Source: Apus apus
Taxonomy: Eukaryota; Chordata; Aves; Apodiformes; Apodidae
Assembly: GCF_020740795.1 (NCBI RefSeq)
Contig: NC_067282.1
Span: forward strand, 168,856,274-168,920,273
DNA length: 64,000 nt
Direction of reading: 5' to 3'
Within the stretch, counting starts at the first letter, position 1. Each line of letters starts with the position of its first letter. The position numbers and the translations under genes were made by a program. Below the pieces are notes generated by a model, which did no database searches, was not told the origin of the DNA, and saw only the letters and a program-made list of their open reading frames with translations. Below, one piece after another: positions 12,701 through 23,109 of the stretch.

Positions 12701-15700
12701 ACATGGGGCTGTAATTGCACCTCCTACACTATGTCATAGCAACAATAAGATTATTATGCAATTCAAATACAGTCTCAATCACACAGGACAAAATCAGTAG
12801 CAGGCTAATAAGATTCGCCCTTCAATCAAAGCCAGGGTTAGGGTAGATGGCTCAGGATTCAATTCAGTAAAATTGTCAGTGAGCAGCTAATATGCCTTTA
12901 CATCAAGGTTTTGTAAGATTTATATCTGTGTTTGCTGCTGGATGTTCTCACTCTGGTGCCTCTGCAGATGCCCTGGATGATTCCTGATCCTTCTGAACTC
13001 TTCACTGGAGCAAATATTCTTCCATATCACAGAGACGGGGCAGAGGCATGAACTCTTGAGCATGTCTTAGTTTCCAGGTTGTATTTCATGCTTTTTAAAG
13101 CCTAATTCTTACCTAATTCATTCACATTTTTATGAAAAAGAACTCGGTAAACTCTGAGGGAAGCTGTCTCAAGCCTGGAAGACATTGTCTAGAAGATGAC
13201 ACCAAGAAAGTCTCAAATGCAAACAGACATAAGGACACAAAGTAGAAGCAAACCAGCCCATCAGAAGACAAACTGATGACTATAAGAAGTAAATCTGCAG
13301 CCTCAGTCTCCAAGCGACTCATCGAGGACCATCCTCCTGGCTGCTGGTGAACTATGGGACACAGCATGTGCCATTTGCTTGGCATGGCAGAGGGGCCCAC
13401 ATCGTGTGCCACACAGGTTGGGAAGCTCATGATGAAATGAAGATGTGAAAAGGACACTCTAGATAAGTATAATTGCAGAAGCATAATACACCACTAAAGC
13501 AAACAATTTCCAGCCCCTGATCTCCAAGGCTATTGGGTGTGTGTGGCAAGGTTTTGGTAGTGGGGAGGCTACAGGAGTGGCTTTTGTGGGAAACTGCTGG
13601 AAGCTTCCTCCATGTCTGACAGAGCCAATGCCAGCTGGCTCCAAGATGTACACATTGCTGGCCAAGGCCATACCCATCAGTGACAGTGGCAGTACCTCTG
13701 GGATAATGTCTTTAAGAAGGGGATAACATGCTGCAACACAGCAGCTGAAAAGAGAAGTGAGAGTATGTGAGAGGAACACCTCTGCAGACACCAAGGCCAG
13801 TGAAGAAGGAGTGGGAGGAGGTGCTCCAGGCACCAGAGCAGAGATTCCCCTGCAGCCCATGCTGAAGACCATGATGATACAGGCTGTGCCCTGCAGGCTT
13901 AAGGAGGTTAACAGTGGAGGTCCATGGTGAAGCAGATAACCACTTGCAGCCTATTGAGGATCCCATGCAGGAGCAGGTAGATGCCCAAAGAAGGCTGTGA
14001 CCCTGTGGGAAGCCTTTACTGGAGCAGGCTCCTGGCAGGACCTCTGGACCTATGGTGAGAGGAACCCATGCCTGAGCAGGTTTGCTGGCAGGTCTTGTGA
14101 TCCCATGGGAAGTCGGCAGTGGAGCAGTCTGTTCCTGAAGGACTGTCTGCTGTGAGAGCAACCCGCACTGAAGCAGTTCATTAAGAACTGCAGCCTGTGG
14201 GAAAGACTCATATTGGAGAAATTAATGGAGGACTGTCTCCTGCAGGAGGGATCTCACACTGACACAGGGGAGGAGTGTGAGGAGTCCTCCCCCTGGGGCG
14301 GAAGGAGAGGCAGAGACAAAGTGTGATGAACTGACCACAATCCCCCATTCTTCATCTCCTGCCACCATTGGAGGGAAGAAGGTAGAGAAATCAGGAGTGA
14401 AGTTGAGACAAGGAAGAGGGAAGGGGTGGAGGTAAAGCGTTTTAAGGTTTGGTTTTATTTCTTATTACCCTACTCTGATTTGATTGGTAATAAATTAAAC
14501 TAATTTAGCCCAGTTGAGTCTGTTTTGCCCATAATGGTAATTGCTGAGTGATCTCCCTGTCCCTATCTCAACCCATGAGCCTTTTGTTATATTTTCTCTC
14601 CTCTGTCCAGCTGAGGAGAAGACTGATAGAGTTAGTGAGCACACAGTGTAAAGCCAAGGTCAACCCACCACACCAAGCAATTTATAAGCTTCTCCTAACT
14701 TCATGTGCAAGCACCTCTGTGCTCTCCTAACTTCACAGCCTCGAAGGCAGGAAGTGCTGCCACAACCATCCTACTATGGCACAAAATGAGTGGCAGTACT
14801 CTCCCCATTAAGTGCAAAAAACAATGCCCCCTGGCCATTGACTGTACCAAGGGAGCTGGAGCTGAGCATCACGTCGGGCTTTCACCTGCGTCCATCAGGA
14901 CAGACAAACCCACAAGGAATGACCAAATCCACAGCCCCTCACAGAGGCTTTAGGCATGAGGAATGGCCCAGACATGACAGGAGGGAGGGGGGATTATCTG
15001 TAGCACTGGGGCTGCTTCCAGGGGAATCACTAGACAGCACCTGCAGAGTTTGCCCATCACGGGTACCAGCCTGAGCACAGATCTGATGCTTTACTAGATG
15101 CACCAGGCCCTCCAAAATGATTCTAGAATTGGGCATATATTGGTATTCAACCTGCTCTGTTGTGAGTCCGATTTAAGAGATCTGGAACAAAAAAACAGTT
15201 CTACATACAGAAGAGATAGGTGTGTATCATCTTGTGTGGCTGAGTGGTTACAGACAGAAGCACAGCAGGAGCAGGCACAGGTACAGAGCACAGACAAGAA
15301 CAGTTGGCTGCTCTGCTCCCCTGCCCAGGGACAGGGACAACCAGGTCCTGGTGCGCAGCTGCTAACATCAGGCTCACTCTACACTCCCCTAAAAATCTCT
15401 TTAACAAAACAGTCATAAAGTTCTTCTTACACTTCTGAACTTTAAACATAGAAGGGGAAAAGTCTAAAGAGTCAAAAAGCAGATCTTTGTGGCAACTGAC
15501 AGGGTCCACTGTCATTTCACCCAACCAAACCTACAGCCTGGCCCTGTGCTGGCTGCATGAGCCGTCGATGTGCTCGATGGCCCGAGAGATCACAACAAAT
15601 TGACTTTGGAATTAATCCCCCGTAAACCTTATCTCAAAGATTATTATTGCTATCAAGGCAGCTGAAGAAAGGCTACTGTCCCTCCACTGAAATGTCTTCC

Positions 15701-18700
15701 TCTTAGACAACAATTAAACTAAAAAAAAAAAAAAAGAAGAAATCCACAAATCACTTGGACTGAACACGAATGTAATCACGCCGAGTGCTTTACAAATATA
15801 TTTCGGGATTAACTCTGACCCAGCAATATAATCTTTTAAGAGGTAAAATGAATCCTGGGCTGCGCAACGATGTGATTATCTCAGGAAGCAAGAGAGAGAA
15901 AGAAATAAATTCTTTTTCCCATTGCCAGACCTCATCAGAACAGACAGCTAAGTAGCTGCTGATAGTTTTATACACCGGCCCGCTCTACTAGAGAAAGTAG
16001 AATATTCTTAGTCAGATCCACTGGGGATTTTTGGGGGTGGAGTGAAGTTGCCAACTGATTCAGTATTGTTGCATGTTGTAGGGAGCCTGAACTGTGCCTT
16101 TTCCACTCTATTGATTTACCAGGAAGAATTGCTACCCCACACAGAGAAGCCTCTAAACAGCATGTAAAATTTAAAGACTGTTCAAAACAAAATTGGTCAA
16201 TTTTTTTTTTCTTCTAGTTAGTTAGAAATGATTAGTGCGTTTTATGTCTAATTGCATGAACAAAAGTGAGTGTGCAAGAAGGTGATGGAAAAGGGAAGGG
16301 TTAAATGGCTCCTGAAGTGTTCATTCATAAATACCTAATGATCCCAAGCATGAAATCCAGCAGCCTCCTACTCTATTGCTAAGACTAATCTATTTCAGCA
16401 CAAAATCCTGAAAGCTTTTAAAGAAAGGCAGAGAGACTTTAGGACTTACATTAAAAGGAGACTGTAATTTCCCAGCTATACCAATATTGAACGTGGGAAA
16501 AGAGGAAAACCAATGTGACTTCTATACATACTTCATTCCTTTAAAATAATATGTTTTCCTAAGGATACCTAAACAACTCCTTAAGGTGAGGAAAGTAATT
16601 GGAGTGCATTCTTTTTCCTATTTCCCACTTAGTTAAATTTAATTATTAGCAGAGAATCCTGTTACATTAAAAAATACTCCTTTTTGCTTGGTCTCATCTG
16701 GTAACTCAGATTCAGTCCTCAGCAATCAATATCCCAGGGTGAACAGCCCACACGTAGAGATGCAAGTAAACCAATTGTAAGAGTGTGCAAGTACAACGTG
16801 CTGCCAGCATACAGCCCTGTATTTCCTTAGTAATTGTTAAATAAAAACAGGCTCCTAAGAGACATTTATGGGCATCCCTTCTGAAGCTCTAGCCACCTCC
16901 CTGCAGAATTTGCAATCCAACCTCTGGGCAGGTGCAATGCTCCTATTCCCAGTTTGAGAGTCTCTGCTGAAACTCGGGATGCTGCAAGAGTTGCTGACTG
17001 CAGGCACACTGGTGGTGAGGCTCAACAGCCACCATCCACCTCCCACCACCCACCTCCCACCACCCACCTCCCATCTCTACTGGACACGGCCACAATAGGG
17101 CCATCAAGAGGTGCTCAGGGACAGCCATGGTGCACTCTCTGCAGCAACACAGCATCTTCACCCTGTGTCAAAAGGGCATTTCACCATCTACCCCCAGCCT
17201 GCCTGAAGATGGAGAGAGGTCTAGGGAAGCCCTGGTGCTTGAACAGTTGGTTGCTCATGGCACACCTCTCTGCAGCCACAGCCCTCTCTGTGGGGAGCCT
17301 GGCAGCAGGACCCCCAAAATGGGAGGGAAGTTTGCAAAGCTCCCTCACAGGCAAACGTTTCATCCGCTGGGCTCTCAGGCAGCATCCAGCACTGCAGCTT
17401 CATTGCTCACTGCTTCTGAGTGGTGCCAGCAATGTAAGCTAAATCCTGTCAGACTTACTGGCCTGCCTCTTGTTCTACTGATATTTGCCCCAGTCTCCCT
17501 TCCAAGACTGCAGGCTGCCATGGGGGAAAACAAGCAACCCCTAACTCCCAAGCTTGCAAAACAATCCACCTTCCAAGGGAAAGATCCCCACTGGAGTAAG
17601 TGACTGTGGAGATACGAGGCTGCACATCCCAAACTGGACACCGAGCCTGTTCCCCAGCCCCTGCATGGCAGACCCCTGTGTCATGCTTTTCACAACCCTT
17701 GGCACTGGGCTACATTCACATCTTAGTCGAAGAGCTGAAATTCACTTCCCTGACACTCTCCCAGTTTCAGGTTCTTTCAGGGAAGGAGGGTGGTTCTGCC
17801 ACATTTTTTATTCTCTGCAAGCTACAGAACATCTCCTCCACTCAGGCAGCACGCCGGCAAGGTGGTCTTCACTCAGCATGAAAAGAATAAGGAGAAAGCA
17901 GAAAAAACTGCCTTTAAAGAAAGCAAGCAAGCACAAGTCACACATTGCCTTCATATCCTAGTTTGCTGGAAGATGCAACTTTAACCATGCTTCCACTCTG
18001 TCCACTTTCATGTGGATGACGGAAAAGTTTAAGAATCAGAACAGCTCGGAGGACACTTGTGTTTCAGTGCAGCCTCTCTCCAGCGCCTTGTCAGCAATAA
18101 GCTCGCTTAAAATTTCTCCTGGAGCTTTGAGGAGCCGCTCTGGGAACCCCCTCACCTCCTCCAGACGCAGCGCAACAGCATCGCCCACCGCTGTGGGCAG
18201 GCGGACAGACCTCCTGGCCGGCAGCAGGACTTTCCCCGCCGCGTCCCGCGGAACGGGACCGGGGAGAGGAGAGCGGGAAATGGGAAGCGGGGGGGCAGCG
18301 GAGCCGCGCCGGTGTGTCCCCCCGCGCTGCCGCGGGGAGGAGCGGCCCGGGCCGTGCGGGGGAGTAAACAGATAGACAAATACATAGTGTGCATGTGTTG
18401 TACTATATATATATATATATAGTGTTACTCTCTACTGTATCTTACAGTATAGTACTATACTTTATACATAGTGTATATATGGATATACACTATATATAGG
18501 TACACACATACCACAGAGTTACACGCACACCATGTACAGTACATCTTTACCCATACTATTGACAGTTACTTTTTGCTGAGTAACAGCACAGGGGCATTTC
18601 AGAGGGGTGCTCCGTGACTTCATCCACGCACCCCACATCCCCCATGAAAGAAAATCCGGCACCCGGCAGGAGGGCAGCGGCGGGGGACCCGCGCCCCAAA

Positions 18701-19135
18701 GGCAGGCACCAGGGGCGGTGAAAGTGCGCCCAGGGCACACAGGGTACAGGGTTTGCCCTGCGGGGACACACACGCACGGGTTTTGGGGGGTCTCACCTTG
18801 GGGTTGATGCGGAGCTGCCGCTCGTCCTCGTGGAGCAGGGCAGGGCCGGAGGAGCGGGCGGTGCGGACCAGGACCTGCAGGCAGGGGTAGCGGGCGGTGC
18901 CCCGGCAGGCGGCCCCGCAGGAGAAGGTGCAGGCGAAGCGCTCCCCGAGCTGCCGCACCGCCAGCACCGTGCAGTTGGTGGAGCCTCCTCCTCCCCGCTC
19001 CTGCAGCGCCGGCCGCAGCCAGCAACAGCCCAGACCCAGCAGGGAGAGCAACCCGGCGGCGATGAGGAGGAAACCCAGCCGCATGCTCTTGTCCTCCGCC
19101 TCCGTGTACTCGTAAGCCGCCCGGCTCCGCGCCAT
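541..19135 (-). CDS. KCNMB4: KCNMB4, calcium-activated potassium channel (BK) subunit beta-4, complete, 3 coding exons
   Basis: The CDS joins 19135-18797, 9380-9253 and 709-541 (339+128+169 nt), giving 211 residues and a TAA stop. Mammalian beta-4 is about 210 residues. Visible features are a short cytosolic N-terminus with [10 protein letters not shown] (about 8-17), TM1 (about 20-40), an extracellular loop (about 41-168) with Cys at 55, 69, 73, 77, 85, 114, 120 and 149, TM2 (about 174-195) and a basic tail ending KKKKHL. This is the KCNMB family layout: both termini cytosolic and a disulfide-rich loop over the BK pore. The known role is an auxiliary subunit of KCNMA1 in neurons that alters gating and confers toxin resistance. 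The start was chosen for homology and a strong context (G at -3 and +4). An oddity is that N54-C-T is present while the second sequon known from human (NNS near residue 90) is replaced by RTA, and a new N130-V-T occurs. Introns are phase 0 and phase 2. Identification rests on residue-level recall of the family and is firm. Confidence 0.97.
710..9252 (-). other. KCNMB4: KCNMB4 intron 2 (about 8.5 kb)
   Basis: The intron is bounded by a GTGAGT donor (9252 downward) and a TGCAG acceptor (710-711). Most of it is unremarkable AT-rich DNA. About 3.26-3.85 kb is clearly less AT-rich and is open in several frames on both strands, but I recognise no protein in it. A 99-codon minus-strand frame at 2733-3032 is also unrecognised. 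I see no intact transposon and no RNA gene. Confidence 0.85.
9253..9380 (-). CDS. KCNMB4: KCNMB4 coding exon 2
   Basis: The exon lies between a TTGGCAG acceptor and a GTGAGT donor. It encodes residues 114-155 of the extracellular loop, starting CSYIPPC and ending [13 protein letters not shown], which is diagnostic of the beta-4 paralogue. It contains the sequon N130-V-T, which I do not recall in mammalian beta-4. It enters in phase 0 and leaves in phase 2. Confidence 0.97.
13538..14672 (+). mobile_element. Solo LTR of an avian endogenous retrovirus (ERVL-like)
   Basis: The segment of about 1.13 kb opens TGTGTGTGGCAAGG and closes CAACCCACCACA, compatible with TG...CA LTR ends. An AATAAA at 14489-14494 sits in a 3'-LTR-like setting. 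It is followed by text I recognise from repeated bird LTRs (TTGAGTCTGTTTTGCCC, then TCCAGCTGAGGAG). Between about 13.85 and 14.27 kb it holds degenerate repeats built around GGAGCAG. No gag, pol or env reading frame flanks it, so it is a solo LTR. I could not identify a target-site duplication, so the ends are approximate. The ERVL assignment is from memory. The minus-strand open frames here (13459-13872, 13712-14161) are non-coding shadows. Confidence 0.7.
14489..14494 (+). promoter_or_regulatory. Polyadenylation signal within the LTR
   Basis: An AATAAA hexamer sits in GGTAATAAATTAAAC in the 3' part of the LTR. Its orientation gives the plus-strand direction of the element. Whether it acts on any transcript is unknown. 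It is antisense to KCNMB4. Confidence 0.5.
17029..17075. repeat. Short minisatellite, CCACC-rich
   Basis: About three direct copies of a 14-nt unit resembling CACCTCCCACCACC lie in KCNMB4 intron 1. The complementary strand is GGTGG-rich. The array is short and its edges are imperfect. Confidence 0.8.
18402..18493. repeat. AT-rich cluster of perfect palindromes and hairpins
   Basis: Four inverted-repeat structures lie within 92 bp. 18402-18423 is a 22-bp perfect palindrome (ACT, eight AT, AGT). 18433-18439 pairs with 18443-18449 across a 3-nt loop. 18446-18461 is a 16-bp perfect palindrome (AGTATAGTACTATACT). 18468-18478 pairs with 18483-18493 (11-bp arms) across the loop ATGG. The block lies in KCNMB4 intron 1, about 300 bp from the exon 1 donor, between two GC-rich stretches. 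Confidence 0.9.
18797..19135 (-). CDS. KCNMB4: KCNMB4 coding exon 1
   Basis: This exon encodes residues 1-113: the cytosolic [10 protein letters not shown] segment, TM1, and the first half of the extracellular loop with the glycosylation sequon N54-C-T and the DEDERQL-like region near the exon end ([12 protein letters not shown]). It is very GC-rich, so all three minus-strand frames are largely open, and longer frames over it (18519-19337, 18793-19179) are shadows. The donor is GTGAGA. A run of four Gly at 48-51 is a local feature that I do not recall in mammals. Confidence 0.97.
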
Positions 19136-19189
19136 CGCCCGCTCGCCGCTGGCATCCGCCGCCGGGCAGCCGCTGCCATCGGCTAAAGC

Positions 19190-19275
19190 TCCCGCCGCTC
19201 CCCGCCTCCCTCCCCGCCTCCTTCGGGGCTGAGAGACCCGCGTGTAACCAGACCAAAAATAAATAAATAAATAGG
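19190..19275 (-). promoter_or_regulatory. KCNMB4: Putative KCNMB4 core promoter
   Basis: Read on the minus strand, a repeated TATTTATTTATT tract (about 19252-19273) is followed downstream by two GC-box-like GAGGCGGGGA motifs (about 19193-19220), with the start codon about 60-85 bp further on. Promoters of this kind are typical of CpG islands. The TATTTA tract could serve as a TATA-like element or be plain simple repeat. The transcription start is not visible from sequence. Confidence 0.45.
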
Positions 19276-19318
19276 GTTTTTGTTTGTTTGTTTGTTTGTT
19301 TTTTGTTTTTTAAATCAG
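19251..19318. repeat. AAAT and GTTT tetranucleotide simple repeats
   Basis: Four AAAT-type units abut about five GTTT units on the plus strand, followed by T-rich sequence. The tract lies just upstream of KCNMB4. The 272-codon frame that reads through it is not a gene. Confidence 0.85.
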
Positions 19319-21697
19319 ATAAATGAATAGAATGCAAATGTAAAGCTGTCTGACCTAATTCAAACCCCCCTGAGGGTGGAAGAAAACAGCTTGCAGCGGG
19401 ATTAGCTGGCCCGGGAGATTTGCTGTGGGGAGAGCTAGTCTGGATTAATACTGAATATTGTGCAAGGGGCAGTATCTATAGGGGGTGAGGAGCATGGAGA
19501 GGGGGGCTGCAACCCCCCGTGTTTCAGCCCCCCTTGTGCCCCCCGCCCTCCTCTAAGCCAACAGCCCCTCACAAACTGGGGTACCAACCCTTCAGGTTAG
19601 TCCAGAGGAATACAATCATGGCTTAAACCAGGCCATGGAAACTGTTTGTGCTTCCCAGTTCTCACTACTGGTTAAGTTCCAGAGAGCCCTGTGAAGTCAT
19701 GCTCGGTACCCCATGTGTCAAAACTGCAAGGTCTCTATGGATACACACGGAGTCAGACCTGGGATTAAAGAGAGTAAATACCTGGAACTGAGGAAGCAGC
19801 TGCTATTTTCAATTTATTAACTGAGAAGGGAAATAATGGGACTTGGCAGAAGGTTATCCTACCTCAACATGACTTTTTTGGGGGTGCAGAGCAAGTGCTC
19901 TGCTCTAGCCAGCCCCAAATCCAGCATCCACACAGCAAGAACAGACCCAGTCTCATCATTATTTTAAAGATAATGGGTAAATAAGCAACATCATAACTGT
20001 CAACATCTTTTACACAGGAATTGCTTTCAACAGAAAGGTACTGATTTTGGAAAGGTTGCCCTAAGAAGTGCCCTCTTTGAAGCAGGTCTGCAGAAAAGCA
20101 GTTGATCCAAGAAAAAGCCCTTATTTTGCAAATAAAGTTTGGTTTTTACCCAGCACTTCCCACCCTGGCAACACAATAGAACAAGCTCTCTGGTGCCAAA
20201 GTAACATAAGCAATAGTTACATTTTTATTCTGCAGTCTTTATCATAGGCAATTAGGTAGAACAAACTGTGACAGTTTGGGAGCCGACGGCTGAGCCTGAT
20301 GATGCAGCAGACAAGAAGGTACAGAAATCATAGAAAAATAATACGGGAAACAGCACTTTCCTCTGGTGGCCTTTTTCAATCACTTTCCCAATGCAGAGTG
20401 CAATGTCAAACTTCTATTTTAAAAAGTTGATCCATAGGTTCTCCAAATGGACTATTGAGCAAGGTTTGGCAGGAAGGCTATTAGGAGTCCACACGCTGTG
20501 ACATCAATACAAATGCATGCAAATATTGTCCTTGGTTGCACCAGTGTGCTGCCATGCTGCCCTCAGGCCAGCTGCTCTGTAAGTAGCCTTTCCTGATACC
20601 AAAGGGTTTCAGAAAATGTATGCCAACTCTAAGTCTGGTTTATTGTTACTGTTACTTAAATGTGCAATGGGTTTTTACACTAGAAACTGAATTAATTTTG
20701 GTGAGTCCTTGGCCCTGTTCATCCATTCCCATCAGTCTGGCATTGCTGCCAATGCTTGTGGTGATGGCAGTCTCTAATGCTGGGGCTTGCTGCGTAGAGC
20801 TTTCATAGTATAAAAAATATACTGTTGCCTGCCACTTGAAGGGAAGCTCCAGCCCTGCTCTCCTAATTTAGATGGGCTGTGACTTCTCATCTTTCTTACC
20901 TTCTGAACCACTGGTGGTCAGACTCCCTGCGATGGGGATGCGCTCCTGTTCCTTGCTGTCCCCTGTACATAAAGTGCAGTCAGCTGAAAATTACGGCAAC
21001 AGCTCAGTGGGTGACACAGTAACCTTGAGAGTTAGTCTTCCTGTGTGCTTGCAATCCCTACATCATCCCTGGTTGAAGGAGATGCTCAGGTTGTATTTTA
21101 ACTGTGAACTGCGTTTAACATTCACCAGATAATCTCATCAGGTTTGAAATTCTACACAAGTAACTCAGTCAGATTCAATGTCTATTTAGATCAGTTGGAA
21201 GTGAAAAACTATCAGCAATACCCAATTTGTAAGAGAGTAAAGCTGCGTACTAAAGGGCTGTTGTGAAGATTTTAACTCTGCTGAGGGCAGGAGTCGGGAC
21301 GTTGGCTCTATAACCATGGGCTGCATCAGGAACAGCAGAGCTGAGAAAAAAGATGGTGTCAAAAGTTAAAGTCTGCAGGAGGTTTTCAACAGCAGGAAAA
21401 CAGGTTGGTACCTGCTTTTTCAGGCCCTTGCCCCACCACCAAGAGGAAGGCACACCTGTGGCCAAGTGCTGATCACCCACCTGAAGGCCTGTGGCAAGGA
21501 TGCCTCCGCCTCTGTCACCTCTGTCACATACCTCGAGGCTGGGCAGGCTGTAGTGAGGCTCTGTCACCACCTGCCCACATGAGCCAGCCAACAGGAATGG
21601 GCTCAAACATCCCTGTTTCCTTGCAGAAGTCTAGCAGTGGTCCTTGTGACTGTCTTCCATGAAACTGACAATAAGGACTCGCCTTTGCAAACAGCAA

Positions 21698-21728
<31 letters not shown>
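21698..21728. repeat. Compound TA/CA microsatellite
   Basis: About eight TA dinucleotides run directly into about eight CA dinucleotides. Such compound tracts are commonly length-polymorphic. This one is in intergenic DNA. Confidence 0.9.
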
Positions 21729-21732
<4 letters not shown>

Positions 21733-23109
21733 AACAATACTGTGATGTCCAGCAGAGAGTGAATAAGCCTTCAAAGCAAGGGAGATGACAGTTGGCTGGT
21801 ATAAACACACCTAGGGGCAGGGGAACAACCAAAACAGCCCTTTTGTCCACAAGCAGAGCTGTGAAAGAAGCTGATGTTTCCACGGAAGTTCACCGATGTC
21901 TGCACCAGACTGAGCAGATCCAGGACACCAGTCTTCCCTTTGCTCTTCATCAGGACTGTTATGCAAGTGATGCAGGATGGTGCAACCATAAAAACTGACT
22001 GCTTCACTGGACTGACTGTATGTTAAACCAGAGGGAGCTCAAAGCAGCTTCAGCAGGAAAATTCAGATGTATTCCATCCAATATTGGCATGTTAATACTT
22101 GACAAGGGACCATGAAATGCAAATGATAAACCTAAGTCTAGGAAATAATAAGCAAGTTGGGTTAGTGCTGCAAGTGGGTTGAATCGGTAATATGCAAAAC
22201 TATTGTTCAATGTGCTTTTAACATTACTAAAAAAAAAAAGAGTTTAACTCCAACAGTAAAGTGGTGTCAAACCATGGCAAGTGGTTTTAAGAGGGAAACC
22301 TACTGAAGTAATTCAAACCACAACTTCAAAATAAGTCACCCAGCTGCATTTCCTCAGGTCTTTTAAATGTACGAGAAGCTTTCACGTTTTTGGATATAAG
22401 AGCACACACACTTACCAGAATGAGAGAAACAAAAGCAGCTGCACCATTTTAATTCTCCTGCTTTATGAAAATAAAAGCTTCAGTTGTCAATCCAGACTAA
22501 CTGCTTTGCCCAATCTGCATTCTTTACCAGAATTCAACTTCTACTAGCATACATTTTAGGCAGCCGCAAATTTTGAGGAACATGATGAAAGGGTACAGCA
22601 TTTGAAAACTCACCACACTCAGAATTTTTGCATTCACAGAAACGATGACTATATTTAGGATCTTAAATCAAAAGCACTGTCTAGTTACCTCATGCTTAGG
22701 ATGACAACTGTGCATTCAGAAGCTCTTCTCAAGCGTGGCAGCTGGCAATCAAACTTTCTTTTTTGTTTCAGTCAATATCCAGCCATGGAAGTACTTTCAA
22801 TCAGAAGTTATGAGGATTTAATAAAAAGAAAATTTAAAAGAATTAAAGTGTGTTCCTTTTAGGTGACAAATCTCTTTATAAAAATGTTTTTTAACAGTTT
22901 AACACCCTTCTTCAATAGCCACAGCCACCTGTGAGTCATTCAAGATAGACCTGACTGCCCCACAGACCTCTATGCCTTCCAGCACTGCTTAGGTAGTTCC
23001 AAAGATGGTTTTATGGTCTCTTTATGGTCAACAAAATAGTCCTTCAGCACTCCCCAAGCAATTTTGTGCCTGAATACAATACACACGTTCTTATTTTAGG
23101 TATATCATC

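Larger units (their letters stand above)
9381..18796 (-). other. KCNMB4: KCNMB4 intron 1 (about 9.4 kb)
   Basis: The donor GTGAGA directly follows the K113 codon. From the donor inward it contains an AT-palindrome cluster, a GC-rich extension of the CpG island, a CCACC-rich minisatellite near 17.05 kb and an ERV-type LTR at about 13.54-14.67 kb. The rest (about 9.4-13.4 kb and 14.7-16.9 kb) shows no recognisable gene. Scattered open frames of 100-160 codons, such as 10870-11289 minus and 16954-17442 plus, match nothing I know. Confidence 0.85.
18130..19250 (-). promoter_or_regulatory. KCNMB4: CpG island of KCNMB4, interrupted by an AT-rich block
   Basis: CpG-dense, GC-rich sequence covers the promoter and exon 1 and reappears in intron 1 at about 18130-18365. 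The two parts are separated by AT-rich DNA at about 18366-18540. This is the only CpG-dense stretch in the window. It fits a CpG-island promoter for KCNMB4. The intronic half could be the rest of one island split by AT repeat growth, or an independent element. Confidence 0.8.

Noticed and set aside
13459-14161. Two minus-strand frames of 137 and 149 codons near 13.5-14.2 kb
   Set aside because: They lie antisense in the ERV-type LTR, which is non-coding. Their Cys/Ser/Pro-rich text has no match to a retroviral or host protein.
13520-14690. Target-site duplication around the LTR
   Set aside because: The bases just outside the presumed TG and CA ends (TTGGG and CCAAG) do not match, so the boundaries were left approximate instead of claiming a duplication.
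16954-17603. Overlapping plus-strand frames of 162 and 158 codons
   Set aside because: Two frames on one strand and several on the other are open over the same segment, showing a stop-poor composition rather than a gene. The first reads through the CCACC minisatellite, and no protein is recognised.
18519-19337. A 272-codon minus-strand open frame, the longest in the window
   Set aside because: It reads a frame other than KCNMB4 through the GC-rich exon 1 and ends in a KQTNKQTK stretch encoded by the GTTT simple repeat. Codon content follows base composition, and the true frame is fixed by homology and splicing.
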